DNA of 64,000 nt from an uncultured Clostridia bacterium (GTDB lineage Bacteria > Bacillota > Clostridia > TANB77 > CAG-508). Location: NCBI GenBank assembly GCA_934141555.1, contig CAKPCK010000003.1, positions 1-64,000 of the forward strand, in the 5' to 3' direction. The translations under genes were made by a program, and so were the position numbers. The notes below the pieces were generated by a model. It searched no databases. It had not been told where the DNA came from and saw only the letters and a program-made list of their open reading frames with translations. Positions 1-8,956 of the stretch are shown here, in pieces; the first letter of the stretch is position 1, and each line of letters opens with the position of its first letter.

Positions 1-17
1 TGCTTAAATTATATCAA

Positions 18-54
18 AAAAAGAAGAAATTTTATATAAAAACTTCTTCTTTTT
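18..54 (+). terminator. Rho-independent terminator of a gene left of the window
   Basis: An 11-bp A/G-rich arm (18-28) pairs with a T/C-rich arm (44-54) that ends in a T run. The rest of 55-240 holds no gene. A TTGACA at 64-69 could be a -35 box for the ABC exporter, but no good -10 box follows it. Confidence 0.6.
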
Positions 55-240
55 CTTAAGTTGTTGACATTGAGCTAGGCTGGTGGATATTTATTCTATC
101 CAAAACGTTATTCAAAAATCAATTAAATGAATATAATAAAATGTAAATTTTATGTGAAAGTTTGCATAATGATGTTGCCAAATTTGACAATTAGTATTAA
201 AATATGAAAAGTTATTACGCAAAAAAGAAGGGAGAAAAAA

Positions 241-2004
241 ATGTTTAAACTAATAAAAAATTTCACGAAAAAAGAATGGATTTTGGCATTAATGTGTTTA
301 GTATTAGTAGTTACACAAGTATGGTTAGAACTAAAAATGCCTGACTATATGTCTGAAATAACAAAACTAGTACAAACAGAAGGAAGCCAAATGAAAGATA
401 TTCTAATAAATGGTGGATATATGCTTGCATGTGCGCTAGGTAGTTTAGTGGCAGCAGTAATTACAGGATATATAACATCAAGAATATCATCAAACTTTTC
501 AAAGACAATCAGAAAAAAACTATTTAATAAAGTAGAAGATTTAGCAATGCAAGAAGTAAAACAATTTTCTACAAGTAGTTTAATAACAAGAACAACAAAT
601 GATATAACACAAATAGAAATGTTAATAGCAATGGGATTACAACTATTAATAAAAGCACCAATAACAGCAATATGGGCAATAACAAAAATATTAAATAAAA
701 GCTGGCAATGGAGTGCAATTACAGCAGTTGCAGTAGGAGTATTAATGACTACGATAGCAATATTAATGGTAATTGTATTACCAAGATTTAAAAAAGTACA
801 AAAATTAATTGATAAATTAAATGGAGTAACTCGTGAAAATTTAACAGGAATAAGAGTTGTAAGAGCATTTAATGCAGAACAATATCAAGAAGAAAAATTT
901 GATAAAGCAAATAATAATTTAACAAATCAACAATTATTTAATCAAAAAGTATTTGCAATAATGCAACCAATGATGTATATAATCATGTATATGGTAACAC
1001 TATCAATTTATTATGTTGGAGCATATTTAATAAAAGATGCAGGAATGGCAGATAAAATATCATTATTTGGAGATATGGTAGTATTTAGTTCTTATGCAAT
1101 GCAAGTAATAATGTCATTCTTAATGTTAGCAATGATATTTATGATGTTACCAAGAGCACAAGTATCTGCAAATCGTATTAATGAAGTATTAGATACAGAA
1201 ATAAGCATAAAAGATGGAAAGATAAATACAAAAACAAATAATGAAGTTGGAACAGTTGAATTAAAAAATGTATCATTTAAATATCCAGATGCAGATGAAT
1301 ATTTATTAAAAGATATATCATTTAAAGCAAATAAAGGAGATACAGTAGCATTTATAGGATCAACAGGAAGTGGAAAATCAACATTAATTAATTTAATCCC
1401 AAGATTTTATGATGCAACAGAAGGTGAAGTTCTTGTAGATGGAATAAATGTAAAAGATTATACACAAGAATTTTTACATAATAAAATAGGATATGTACCA
1501 CAAAAAGCTGTAATGTTTAATGGAACAGTAAGATCAAATATATCTTATGGTGATAATGGAAAAGAAAAGCCAACAGATGAACAAATAAAAAAAGCTATAG
1601 AAGTGGCACAAGGAACAGAATTTGTAGAAAAAATGGATGGACAATATGATGCACATATGGCACAAGGTGGAACAAATGTATCTGGTGGACAAAAACAAAG
1701 ATTATCAATAGCTAGAGCAATAGCAAGAAATCCAGAAATATATATATTTGATGATAGTTTTTCTGCATTAGACTATAAAACAGATAGTGTATTAAGAAAA
1801 GAATTGAAAAAATATACATCTGATGCAACAAGCTTAATTGTAGCACAAAGAATAGGAACGATTATGAATGCAGATCAAATTGTAGTATTAGACAATGGTG
1901 TAATTGTTGGAAAAGGAACACATAAAGAGTTATTAAAAACATGTGAAGTATATAAACAAATAGCTCTATCTCAATTATCAAAGGAGGAATTAGAAAATGG
2001 CTAA
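241..2004 (+). CDS. Heterodimeric multidrug-type ABC exporter, subunit A
   Basis: This is a 587-residue half-transporter with an N-terminal ABC membrane domain of about six helices (roughly residues 1-310) and a C-terminal nucleotide-binding domain. Walker A is GSTGSGKST near residue 373 and the signature is VSGGQ. Walker B ends in FDDS, so the usual catalytic Glu is Asp. That replacement is typical of the degenerate-site partner in heterodimeric exporters of the BmrCD/LmrCD/TmrAB kind. A strong GGGAG ribosome site precedes the ATG. The gene overlaps the next by 8 bases, so the two are translationally coupled. The substrate cannot be read from the sequence, and no MarR-type regulator is visible in the window. 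Confidence 0.92.
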   Translation: MFKLIKNFTKKEWILALMCLVLVVTQVWLELKMPDYMSEITKLVQTEGSQMKDILINGGYMLACALGSLVAAVITGYITSRISSNFSKTIRKKLFNKVEDLAMQEVKQFSTSSLITRTTNDITQIEMLIAMGLQLLIKAPITAIWAITKILNKSWQWSAITAVAVGVLMTTIAILMVIVLPRFKKVQKLIDKLNGVTRENLTGIRVVRAFNAEQYQEEKFDKANNNLTNQQLFNQKVFAIMQPMMYIIMYMVTLSIYYVGAYLIKDAGMADKISLFGDMVVFSSYAMQVIMSFLMLAMIFMMLPRAQVSANRINEVLDTEISIKDGKINTKTNNEVGTVELKNVSFKYPDADEYLLKDISFKANKGDTVAFIGSTGSGKSTLINLIPRFYDATEGEVLVDGINVKDYTQEFLHNKIGYVPQKAVMFNGTVRSNISYGDNGKEKPTDEQIKKAIEVAQGTEFVEKMDGQYDAHMAQGGTNVSGGQKQRLSIARAIARNPEIYIFDDSFSALDYKTDSVLRKELKKYTSDATSLIVAQRIGTIMNADQIVVLDNGVIVGKGTHKELLKTCEVYKQIALSQLSKEELENG

Positions 2005-3856
2005 TAATCAATCAAGACCTCCTAGAAGAGGACCAATGGGTGGACCTGGTATGGGACCAGGAGTGGGAGAAAAAGCTAAGGATTTTAAATCAGCAGTAAA
2101 AAGATTAGTAAAAGAACTAGGAAAATTTAAAATATTAATAATAATTGCATTAATATTAGCAATTGCAGGAGCAGTTTTATCAATTTCTGCACCAGATAGA
2201 TTATCAAAATTAACAGATGAAATACAAGCAGGAATAATTCCAAAGATGGAAAATGGTCAAATAATAATGCCAGAAATGAATATGGATTCAATAAAATCAA
2301 TTGCAATATCATTAGTTATTTTATATGTATGTAGTGCAATATGTACATTTATACAATCAATTTGTATGACAGAAGTTGCAAATAATTTTGCAAGAAGTTT
2401 AAGAACAAGAATATCAGTAAAAATAAATAAGTTACCACTTAGCTATTTTGATAGACATCAATCTGGTGATACACTTTCAAGAGTAACAAATGATGTCGAT
2501 ACAATAGCACAAACAATGAACCAATCATTAGGATCATTAGTAAGTAATATAACATTATTTTTAGGTTCAATAATAATGATGTTTTACACTAACTGGATAA
2601 TGGCATTAACAGCAATATTATCAAGTTTACTTGGATTTATGGGAATGTTTGCAGTACTTGCAAAATCACAAAAATATTTCGTTGCAAAACAAGAAGAACT
2701 TGGAAATTTAAATGGACATATTGAAGAAGTATATTCAGGTTTAAATGTTGTAAAAGCATATAATGGTAAAAAAGAATCAGACAAAAAATTTGATGAATAT
2801 AATCAAAAAGTATGTGAAGCAAACAGAAAGAGTCAATTTTTATCAGGAATAATGCAACCTATAATGAATTTTATAGGAAACTTTGGATATGTTGCAGTTT
2901 GTATAGTTGGAGCATTATTAACAATGAATAATGTAATATCATTTGGGGTAATTATTGCATTTATAACATATGTAAGGTTATTTACAAACCCGTTATCACA
3001 AATTGCACAAAGTATGACATCACTTCAATCAACAGCGGCTGCAAGTGAAAGAGTATTTGAATTTTTAGATGAAAAAGAAATGGCAGATCAATCAAAAATA
3101 AATAAAACATTAGATAAAAATAATGTAAAAGGAAAAATTGAATTTGATAATGTTGTATTCCAATATGACAATAATGATAAGCCAACAATCAAAAACTTTA
3201 CAGCAACAGCAGAGCCCGGCCAAAAAATTGCAATAGTAGGACCAACAGGAGCTGGAAAAACAACAATGGTAAATCTTCTTATGAAATTCTATGACATCAA
3301 TTCAGGAGATATTAGAATTGATGGTGTTTCAACAAAAGAATTATCAAGAGAAAATATACATAGTTTATTTACAATGGTATTGCAAGACACATGGTTATTT
3401 GAAGGAACTGTAAAAGAAAACATTATATATAATCAAGAAAATATAAGTGATGAAAGAGTAAAGGAAGTATGTAAAGAGGTTGGATTAGATCACTTCATTA
3501 GAACATTACCAAAAGGATATGATTCATATTTATCAGAAAATGATAGTGTTTCTGCAGGTCAAAGACAATTACTTACAATTGCAAGAGGAATGATACAAGA
3601 TTCACCATTCTTAATATTAGATGAGGCAACATCAAATGTAGATACAAGAACAGAAGAATTAGTTCAGATTGCAATGGATAAACTTACAGAAGGAAGAACA
3701 TCATTTATAATTGCACATAGATTATCTACAATAAAAAATGCTGATTTAATATTAGTAATGAAAGATGGAAATATAGTAGAACAAGGAAATCATGAACAAT
3801 TAATGGCTAAAAATGGTGCATATGCAGAATTATATAATTCTCAATTTGAACTATAA
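1997..3856 (+). CDS. Heterodimeric multidrug-type ABC exporter, subunit B
   Basis: This 619-residue protein is the partner half-transporter. A Gly/Pro/Arg-rich cytoplasmic extension (residues 1-25) precedes the membrane domain and an ATPase domain with Walker A GPTGAGKTT. Walker B ends in LDEATS, so the catalytic Glu is present. The signature loop reads VSAGQ rather than LSGGQ. A canonical Glu here beside the Asp of subunit A is the expected arrangement for an asymmetric exporter in which one ATP site hydrolyses and the other mainly binds. The ATG lies inside the end of subunit A, and the ribosome site (AAAGGAGG) is within the upstream coding sequence. Confidence 0.93.
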   Translation: MANNQSRPPRRGPMGGPGMGPGVGEKAKDFKSAVKRLVKELGKFKILIIIALILAIAGAVLSISAPDRLSKLTDEIQAGIIPKMENGQIIMPEMNMDSIKSIAISLVILYVCSAICTFIQSICMTEVANNFARSLRTRISVKINKLPLSYFDRHQSGDTLSRVTNDVDTIAQTMNQSLGSLVSNITLFLGSIIMMFYTNWIMALTAILSSLLGFMGMFAVLAKSQKYFVAKQEELGNLNGHIEEVYSGLNVVKAYNGKKESDKKFDEYNQKVCEANRKSQFLSGIMQPIMNFIGNFGYVAVCIVGALLTMNNVISFGVIIAFITYVRLFTNPLSQIAQSMTSLQSTAAASERVFEFLDEKEMADQSKINKTLDKNNVKGKIEFDNVVFQYDNNDKPTIKNFTATAEPGQKIAIVGPTGAGKTTMVNLLMKFYDINSGDIRIDGVSTKELSRENIHSLFTMVLQDTWLFEGTVKENIIYNQENISDERVKEVCKEVGLDHFIRTLPKGYDSYLSENDSVSAGQRQLLTIARGMIQDSPFLILDEATSNVDTRTEELVQIAMDKLTEGRTSFIIAHRLSTIKNADLILVMKDGNIVEQGNHEQLMAKNGAYAELYNSQFEL

Positions 3857-3882
3857 TATAAAAAATGTTTATGTAGAAAAAC

Positions 3883-3911
3883 TTGACATAAAATAAGCAA
3901 AGTGATATAAT
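3883..3911 (+). promoter_or_regulatory. Consensus promoter of the 67-aa orphan gene
   Basis: TTGACA (3883-3888), a 17-base spacer and TATAAT (3906-3911) form a perfect sigma-A promoter, with a TG before the -10 box. The distance to the ATG at 3945 is 33 bases. Confidence 0.85.
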
Positions 3912-3944
3912 TTAAGAACTAAAACATTAGGAGGTTTTGGAAAC

Positions 3945-4148
3945 ATGATCATTGAAGAAATCTTGGACGCACGGGATGAGTGCGTCATGATGAAAATCAC
4001 AGGAGAGAAAGTCAGGTTCAACCGACTTCGTTCGTTGTGCAAGAAGTACAACGACCAGGAGGGCAAGACATTTGACCTCTCTGCTGATGATTCTGCACTT
4101 TGGGTGCAGGTTAATCAGTATCTCACAGACCTTGTCAAGGCTAAATAA
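3945..4148 (+). CDS. Small hypothetical protein, GC-rich orphan cassette
   Basis: I do not recognise this 67-residue, charged, soluble protein. It has one Cys in each of its first two quarters and no membrane segment. An AGGAGG ribosome site precedes the ATG. It has its own consensus promoter and a strong terminator, so it is a self-contained transcription unit between the ABC exporter and uvrB. Its GC content is about 45% by my count (92 of 204 bases), and it uses codons such as CGG, CGA, GAC, CTC and CAG that neighbouring genes avoid. This suggests recent transfer or a special expression requirement. The reading frame, promoter and terminator agree, so I think it is real. Confidence 0.75.
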   Translation: MIIEEILDARDECVMMKITGEKVRFNRLRSLCKKYNDQEGKTFDLSADDSALWVQVNQYLTDLVKAK

Positions 4149-4160
4149 GTATTAACTTTG

Positions 4161-4202
4161 AAAAAGAGGCTATGCTATGAAAATAGTGTAGCCTCTTTTT
4201 TA
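4161..4202. terminator. Strong bidirectional terminator
   Basis: Arms AAAAAGAGGCTA (4161-4172) and its exact complement (4189-4200) enclose a second inner stem, with T runs on both strands. It separates the 67-aa gene from the convergent uvrB. Confidence 0.9.
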
Positions 4203-4207
4203 TATTA

Positions 4208-6163
4208 TTATAACAATTTTTCCAATTCTTTAATTTTATCACGTAATTCAGCAGCTTGCTCAAATTCCATTTTACTAGCATATTCAAGCATTTCATCAGT
4301 AAGTTTTGAAATAGTAGATTGAATATCTTCTTCTTTTTCAAATTTATATTCAACACCAATATTTTCAGTTTGAATAGCCTTAATAGAATCCCTAATAGAT
4401 TTTTTTATTGTTTGTGGAATTATATGATGTTTTTCATTATATGCTTCTTGGATAGAACGTCTTCTATTAGTTTCACTAATAGCTTTTTCCATAGAATCTG
4501 TAAGAGAATCGCCATACATAATAACAGTTCCATCTGTATTTCTAGCAGCACGTCCAATTGTTTGAATCAAAGAACGTTCAGAACGAAGAAATCCTTCTTT
4601 ATCAGCATCTAATATTGCAACAAGAGAAACTTCAGGAATATCAAGACCTTCTCTTAAAAGGTTTATTCCAACCAAAACATCAAATTCGCCTAAACGAAGT
4701 TTTCTAATAATTTCCATTCTTTCTAGTGCTTTTATATCTGAATGCATGTAATTAACTTTAATATCTAGACTTTTTAAATAAGATGTTAAATCTTCAGCCA
4801 TCTTTTTGGTTAGTGTTGTGACTAAAACTCTTTCTTTTCTTTCAACTCTAATTCTGATTTGTTCAATTAAATCATCAACTTGGTTTGTAACAGGTTTTAC
4901 TTCAATTTTTGGATCTAGCAATCCAGTAGGACGAATAATCTGTTCAACAACATTTTCTTTTGAATGTTCTTGTTCATAATCGCCAGGTGTAGCACTAACA
5001 AAAACAACCTGATTTATTCTATCTTCAAATTCGTTAAAAGTTAGAGGTCTATTATCATAAGCAGAAGGTAATCTAAAACCATATTTTACTAAAGAATCTT
5101 TACGAGCTCTGTCACCATTATACATGGCTCTTACTTGAGGGATTGTAGCATGTGATTCATCTATTAATAACAAGAAATCATCTGGAAAATAATCAAATAG
5201 GGTATATGGGGCACTTCCTGGTTCTCTACCACTAATATGTCTTGAATAATTTTCAATACCTTGACAGAATCCAGTTTCTTTCATCATTTCCATGTCGAAA
5301 TTTGTTCTTTCTTGTATTCTTTGTGCCTCAATTAATTTGTTTTGACTTTTAAAATATGCAACTCTTTCATTCATTTCTTCTTCAATAGTTTTTAAAGCTC
5401 TTTCCATTTTATCTTTTGAAGTAACATAATGTGAGTTAGGGAATATCATTACATGTTGTCTTGTTCCAATTGATTTTCCTGTAACAGGATTTATTTCAGA
5501 AATTTTTTCAATCTCATCACCCCAAAATTCAGCTCTTATGGCTGATTCACTTTTGTCTGATGGATAGATTTCTAAGATATCACCCTTTGCTCTAAAAGTA
5601 CCTCTTTTGAAATCAATTTCATTTCTAGAATATTGCATATTTATTAGTTTTTTCATAATCTTATCTCTAGAAATTTCCATACCAGGTCTTAAAGAAACAA
5701 TCATATTCTCATAATCAATAGGGTCTCCTAAACCATATATACAAGAAACAGAGGCAACTATAATAACATCTCTTGTTTCAAATAATGAAGCTGTTGCTGA
5801 ATGACGTAATTTATCAATTTCATCATTAATAGAAGCATCTTTTTCTATATATGTATCACTTTGAGCAATATAGCTTTCTGGTTGATAATAATCATAATAT
5901 GATACAAAATATTCAACATGATTTTCAGGAAAAAATTCTTTGAATTCTGAATAAAGTTGACCTGCTAAAGTTTTGTTATGGGCTAAAACTAATGTGGGTT
6001 TTTGAACATTTTGAATTATATTAGCCATTGTAAAAGTTTTTCCAGAACCAGTAACACCTAAAAGAGTTTGAAATTTTTTTCCTTGTTCTATACCTTTTGA
6101 TAGATATTCAATTGCTTGTGGTTGATCACCTGTTGGTTTATATTCTGAATGTAATTTAAACAT
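4208..6163 (-). CDS. uvrB: Excinuclease ABC subunit B
   Basis: UvrB is the helicase-like damage-verification subunit of nucleotide excision repair. It is loaded by UvrA and then recruits UvrC. The 651-residue product has the family's usual length. Its N-terminus reads HSEYKPTGDQPQAI, Walker A is GVTGSGKT (about residue 40), the beta-hairpin carries YYDYYQPE, the DEAH-like box is LIDESH, and helicase motif VI is QTIGRAARN. The C-terminus carries a UVR motif that binds UvrC. The start has an AAGGAG site 7 bases upstream. No uvrA or uvrC lies in the window, so it is a stand-alone unit here. Confidence 0.98.
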   Translation of the reverse strand: MFKLHSEYKPTGDQPQAIEYLSKGIEQGKKFQTLLGVTGSGKTFTMANIIQNVQKPTLVLAHNKTLAGQLYSEFKEFFPENHVEYFVSYYDYYQPESYIAQSDTYIEKDASINDEIDKLRHSATASLFETRDVIIVASVSCIYGLGDPIDYENMIVSLRPGMEISRDKIMKKLINMQYSRNEIDFKRGTFRAKGDILEIYPSDKSESAIRAEFWGDEIEKISEINPVTGKSIGTRQHVMIFPNSHYVTSKDKMERALKTIEEEMNERVAYFKSQNKLIEAQRIQERTNFDMEMMKETGFCQGIENYSRHISGREPGSAPYTLFDYFPDDFLLLIDESHATIPQVRAMYNGDRARKDSLVKYGFRLPSAYDNRPLTFNEFEDRINQVVFVSATPGDYEQEHSKENVVEQIIRPTGLLDPKIEVKPVTNQVDDLIEQIRIRVERKERVLVTTLTKKMAEDLTSYLKSLDIKVNYMHSDIKALERMEIIRKLRLGEFDVLVGINLLREGLDIPEVSLVAILDADKEGFLRSERSLIQTIGRAARNTDGTVIMYGDSLTDSMEKAISETNRRRSIQEAYNEKHHIIPQTIKKSIRDSIKAIQTENIGVEYKFEKEEDIQSTISKLTDEMLEYASKMEFEQAAELRDKIKELEKLL

Positions 6164-6419
6164 AAATATCTCCTTATAATTTTAATGTAATTAGTATATC
6201 ACAAATTTAAAAATCTAACAATTGTTTGGTAAAAAATAATCAAAATTTGTAATATATATATCTTTAAAAGAGAAGAATTGGATAAAACAATTGATAAAAT
6301 AAAAGTTTTCAAAACAGAAAACAATTATGTTAACTCTGCATTTTTATTATATCTACTATTGAAAAAATATAAAAAATATGCTAAGATATTAAATTGATAA
6401 TATTAAAAGGAGCCAAAAA

Positions 6420-7172
6420 ATGTTAAATCAATTTTCAAGAACAGAACTATTAATTGGAAAAGAAGGAATAGAGAAATTACAAAATGCAAAAGTTGCAATC
6501 TTTGGTATTGGAGGAGTTGGATCATTTGTAGTTGAAGGATTAGCAAGAGCAGGAATAGGAAATTTTATATTAATAGATGATGATAAAGTTTGTTTAACAA
6601 ATTTAAATAGACAAATAATAGCAACAAGAAAAACAATTGGAAAAAATAAAGTTGAAGTTGCAAAAGATAGAATATTAGAAATTAATCCAAATGCAAATGT
6701 AGAAATACATCAAGAATTTTTTATGCCAGATAGTGATGAAATATTAGATAATACAGTAGATTATATTGTAGATTCAGTTGATACTGTAACTGCAAAAGTA
6801 GAATTAGTAGTAAGAGCTAACAGATTAAATATTCCTATTATGTCTTGTATGGGAACAGGAAATAAGTTAGATCCAACAAAATTTGAAGTAACAGATATTT
6901 ATAAAACAAGTGTATGTCCACTTGCAAAAGTAATGAGAAAAGAATTAAGAGCAAGAGGAATAAAAAAATTAAAAGTAGTATATTCAAAAGAAGAACCAAT
7001 AAAACCAAATGAAAATTGTGAAAACAGTTGTAAAAATAATTGTATATGTCCTCCAGGAACAAAAAGAAAATGTACAATAAGAAATCAAGTTCCAGGAAGT
7101 ATATCATTTGTACCATCTGTTGCAGGATTAATAATTGCAGGAGAAGTAATAAAAGATATATTAATAAAATAA
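6420..7172 (+). CDS. tcdA: tRNA threonylcarbamoyladenosine dehydratase (ThiF/HesA family)
   Basis: This is a 250-residue E1-like adenylating enzyme. The family converts t6A at tRNA position 37 into its cyclic form with ATP. The nucleotide-binding motif GIGGVGSFVVEGLARAGIG is near residue 30, followed by the acidic LIDDD strand and the NLNRQ motif of E1-like enzymes. A cysteine cluster near residues 200-215 (six Cys, ending in PPGTKRKC) may bind zinc or iron. An AAAGGAG site precedes the ATG. It converges on spoVT across a shared terminator. Other ThiF-family roles such as MoeB or ThiF are less likely because no molybdopterin or thiamin gene is adjacent. Confidence 0.88.
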   Translation: MLNQFSRTELLIGKEGIEKLQNAKVAIFGIGGVGSFVVEGLARAGIGNFILIDDDKVCLTNLNRQIIATRKTIGKNKVEVAKDRILEINPNANVEIHQEFFMPDSDEILDNTVDYIVDSVDTVTAKVELVVRANRLNIPIMSCMGTGNKLDPTKFEVTDIYKTSVCPLAKVMRKELRARGIKKLKVVYSKEEPIKPNENCENSCKNNCICPPGTKRKCTIRNQVPGSISFVPSVAGLIIAGEVIKDILIK

Positions 7173-7173
7173 A

Positions 7174-7206
7174 TCCTATAGATATATTTTCTATAGGACT
7201 TTTTTA
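7174..7206. terminator. Terminator between tcdA and spoVT
   Basis: TCCTATAGA (7174-7182) pairs with TCTATAGGA (7190-7198) and is followed by a T run. It sits between two convergent genes and probably serves both. Confidence 0.85.
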
Positions 7207-7207
7207 T

Positions 7208-7762
7208 TTATATTTCCATTTGGCTACCTAAAAATGTTGCTGCAGATTGAGCAATTTTTGTTTCTACTTCATTCATTTTAGTATTAGCTTCTTTTGAAAG
7301 AAGAATTACAGTTCCAATTGTATCACCATTAGAAATTATTGGATATACAACTTGAGCATTATATTTTTTATTATTAGAATCATTTTTGGTTATAGGAACA
7401 GAAACATTACTATTTTCATTACTTGTATAAACTTCTTTATCTTCCATTAATTGTTCAAGTTCATCACTAACATTTTGTTCTAAATACTCTTTTTTTGAAC
7501 CACCAGAAACAGCTATAACAGTATCTTTATCAGTAATACAAGCTATATGACCAGTTGTTTTTGATAAAGTTTCAGCATATCCAGTAGCAAATTCAGATAA
7601 TTCACCAATAGGTGAATATTTTTTTAATATAACTTGCCCTTCTCTATCTGTAAAAATTTCTAAAGGTTCACCTTCTTTTATTCTTAAAGTTTTTCTTATC
7701 TCTTTTGGAATTACAACTCTACCTAAATCATCTATTCTTCTTACAACTCCTGTTGCTTTCAT
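7208..7762 (-). CDS. spoVT: SpoVT-type AbrB-family transcriptional regulator
   Basis: This 184-residue protein begins with an AbrB swapped-hairpin DNA-binding domain (residues 1-50: RRIDDLGRVVIPKEIRKTL). A GAF-like C-terminal domain (about 55-184) follows, the exact architecture of stage V sporulation protein T. SpoVT tunes the sigma-G forespore regulon in Bacillus and is widespread in clostridia. The start has an AGGAGG-type site. It is monocistronic and transcribed towards tcdA. With the GerQ-like gene at 58 kb it is the main evidence that the organism forms spores. Confidence 0.92.
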   Translation of the reverse strand: MKATGVVRRIDDLGRVVIPKEIRKTLRIKEGEPLEIFTDREGQVILKKYSPIGELSEFATGYAETLSKTTGHIACITDKDTVIAVSGGSKKEYLEQNVSDELEQLMEDKEVYTSNENSNVSVPITKNDSNNKKYNAQVVYPIISNGDTIGTVILLSKEANTKMNEVETKIAQSAATFLGSQMEI

Positions 7763-7853
7763 TTAACTTCCTCCTTATTTTGTTTGATTTTTTTGTATAT
7801 TTTTATTATTACAAATAAGGAAAAATTTATACATTTTTTCTCATAATAATATA

Positions 7854-7882
7854 TTTACATTCTAAAATTTAAGTGATATAAT
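7854..7882 (+). promoter_or_regulatory. Promoter of the 85-aa gene
   Basis: TTTACA (7854-7859), a 17-base spacer and TATAAT (7877-7882), with TG before the -10 box, lie 42 bases before the ATG. Confidence 0.7.
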
Positions 7883-7924
7883 ACACAAGAAATATTTGGA
7901 AATAACAAAATAAGGAGGCAAAAA

Positions 7925-8182
7925 ATGACATTAGAAGAATTAGATAAAGATATAAATAAAAAAATTGCTGAAAATGAAGAATTTGTTAGATATACATTTT
8001 TTGAGTTAAAAGTAAAACATAATTTGTCAGAAGATGAAATTGACGAAGTACTAAGATTAGCAAGAAATAAATTTGAAAATTTAGGATATAGAGTATATTT
8101 TACAGGTGCAAAATATAATTATCAAGGTGAAAATAGAATTGTAGAATCAAATGAATATTTAGTTGCAATAAAAGGACTATAA
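7925..8182 (+). CDS. Conserved small hypothetical protein
   Basis: I do not recognise this 85-residue acidic protein. It is predicted to be mainly helical over residues 1-55, followed by a strand-rich end containing YRVYFTGAKYNYQG. No signal peptide, membrane segment or cysteine pair is present. It has a promoter and an AAGGAGG site. Its AT-rich codon use matches the host, which argues for a long-resident gene. It lies upstream of a tRNA with a separate promoter. Confidence 0.7.
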   Translation: MTLEELDKDINKKIAENEEFVRYTFFELKVKHNLSEDEIDEVLRLARNKFENLGYRVYFTGAKYNYQGENRIVESNEYLVAIKGL

Positions 8183-8210
8183 AAAAATAAAAAAAATTTC
8201 AAAAAAAGTA

Positions 8211-8239
8211 TTGACAAAAAAATGAAATTGAATTATACT
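8211..8239 (+). promoter_or_regulatory. Promoter of the CAT-anticodon tRNA
   Basis: TTGACA (8211-8216), a 17-base spacer and TATACT (8234-8239) lie about 45 bases before the tRNA. A 12-bp hairpin (8243-8275) fills the interval between the start site and the tRNA. Confidence 0.8.
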
Positions 8240-8242
8240 TAG

Positions 8243-8275
8243 TTCTGTGCTAAGGAGATAATACTTAACACAGAA
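8243..8275 (+). other. Hairpin in the tRNA leader
   Basis: TTCTGTGCTAAG (8243-8254) pairs with CTTAACACAGAA (8264-8275), with one G-U pair. The loop continues from an AAGGAG sequence at the top of the stem. No start codon follows at a useful distance, so a leader peptide is unlikely. Confidence 0.55.
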
Positions 8276-8284
8276 TAAACAACA

Positions 8285-8362
8285 TGCTCCCATAGCTCAG
8301 TTGGTCAGAGCAACCGGCTCATAACCGGTGGGTCCTAGGTTCAAGTCCTAGTGGGAGCACCA
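8285..8362 (+). tRNA. tRNA with CAT anticodon (probably tRNA-Met)
   Basis: A full cloverleaf is visible. The acceptor stem is TGCTCCC/GGGAGCA, the D-loop is AGCTCAGTTGGTCAGAGC, and the anticodon stem ACCGG/CCGGT closes loop CTCATAA. The T-arm is CTAGG-TTCAAGT-CCTAG and CCA is encoded. The anticodon is CAT. The anticodon stem lacks the three G-C pairs of initiator tRNA, and the U1-A72 pair is also unlike an initiator. Elongator Met is most likely. Ile with lysidine at position 34 cannot be excluded by eye because its loop is also CTCATAA. Confidence 0.93.
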
Positions 8363-8372
8363 TATAAATAGA

Positions 8373-8402
8373 AGAATATCGTTTTTAGATATTCTTTTTT
8401 TC
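8373..8402 (+). terminator. Terminator of the tRNA gene
   Basis: AGAATATC (8373-8380) pairs with GATATTCT (8388-8395), followed by a T run. Confidence 0.85.
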
Positions 8403-8458
8403 TTTTCTAAGAATTAAAAAATAGTATAAGCACTTCTTATTTTGATCGATTTTATAAA

Positions 8459-8486
8459 AAAGAAAGTGGTTTTAGCCACTTTCTTT
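8459..8486 (-). terminator. Terminator of the zinc-ribbon gene
   Basis: AAAGAAAGTGG (8459-8469) pairs with its exact complement (8476-8486). On the minus strand a T run follows. It overlaps the last bases of the gene. Confidence 0.75.
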
Positions 8487-8751
8487 AATTAAAAATAATT
8501 CCTGTTTCATTAAAACTTTCTTTTGCAGAAATTTTTAAATTATCCATAGTTTGGTAACCTAAAAATCTATTAACATTTTTTTGAGTAATACCAGTTTCTG
8601 TTGCAATAGTATCAATAGAAGAAAAACCATTTAAATCTACATATTTTCTAAAAGTAGATAATTCTAAATTATCTCTATTAGCACATCTTGGACAAACATC
8701 TCCAGAATTTGTGTGAAAAGCACCACAACGACTACATTTATTTAATTCCAT
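8485..8751 (-). CDS. Zinc-ribbon/HTH protein, YvyF-like
   Basis: This 88-residue protein begins with a CxxC-x(10)-CxxC zinc ribbon (CSRCG ... CPRC). A helical segment resembling a MerR-like helix-turn-helix follows (about residues 40-65). The arrangement resembles YvyF/TIGR03826 proteins of flagellar operons, but no flagellar gene is nearby, so the role is open. I chose the ATG at 8751, not the in-frame ATG at 8763, because GGAGG lies inside those first codons and is correctly spaced only for the internal start. A terminator overlaps the 3' end. Confidence 0.7.
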   Translation of the reverse strand: MELNKCSRCGAFHTNSGDVCPRCANRDNLELSTFRKYVDLNGFSSIDTIATETGITQKNVNRFLGYQTMDNLKISAKESFNETGIIFN

Positions 8752-8956
8752 ATAAACCTCCATCTTAAGTAGATATTTATTCTATAAAAAATAAAATATG
8801 TTAATCTACTTAAATAAAATTAATGTAATTTCTTAGCTGATTTTATCATAAAAGAAAGAAAAATGGAATAGATTTATATAAAAAATCATAAATAAAAATA
8901 ACATTAAAAAGTTAAAAATACATATTATAAAATAGATTATGTAGAGGAGATGGATA

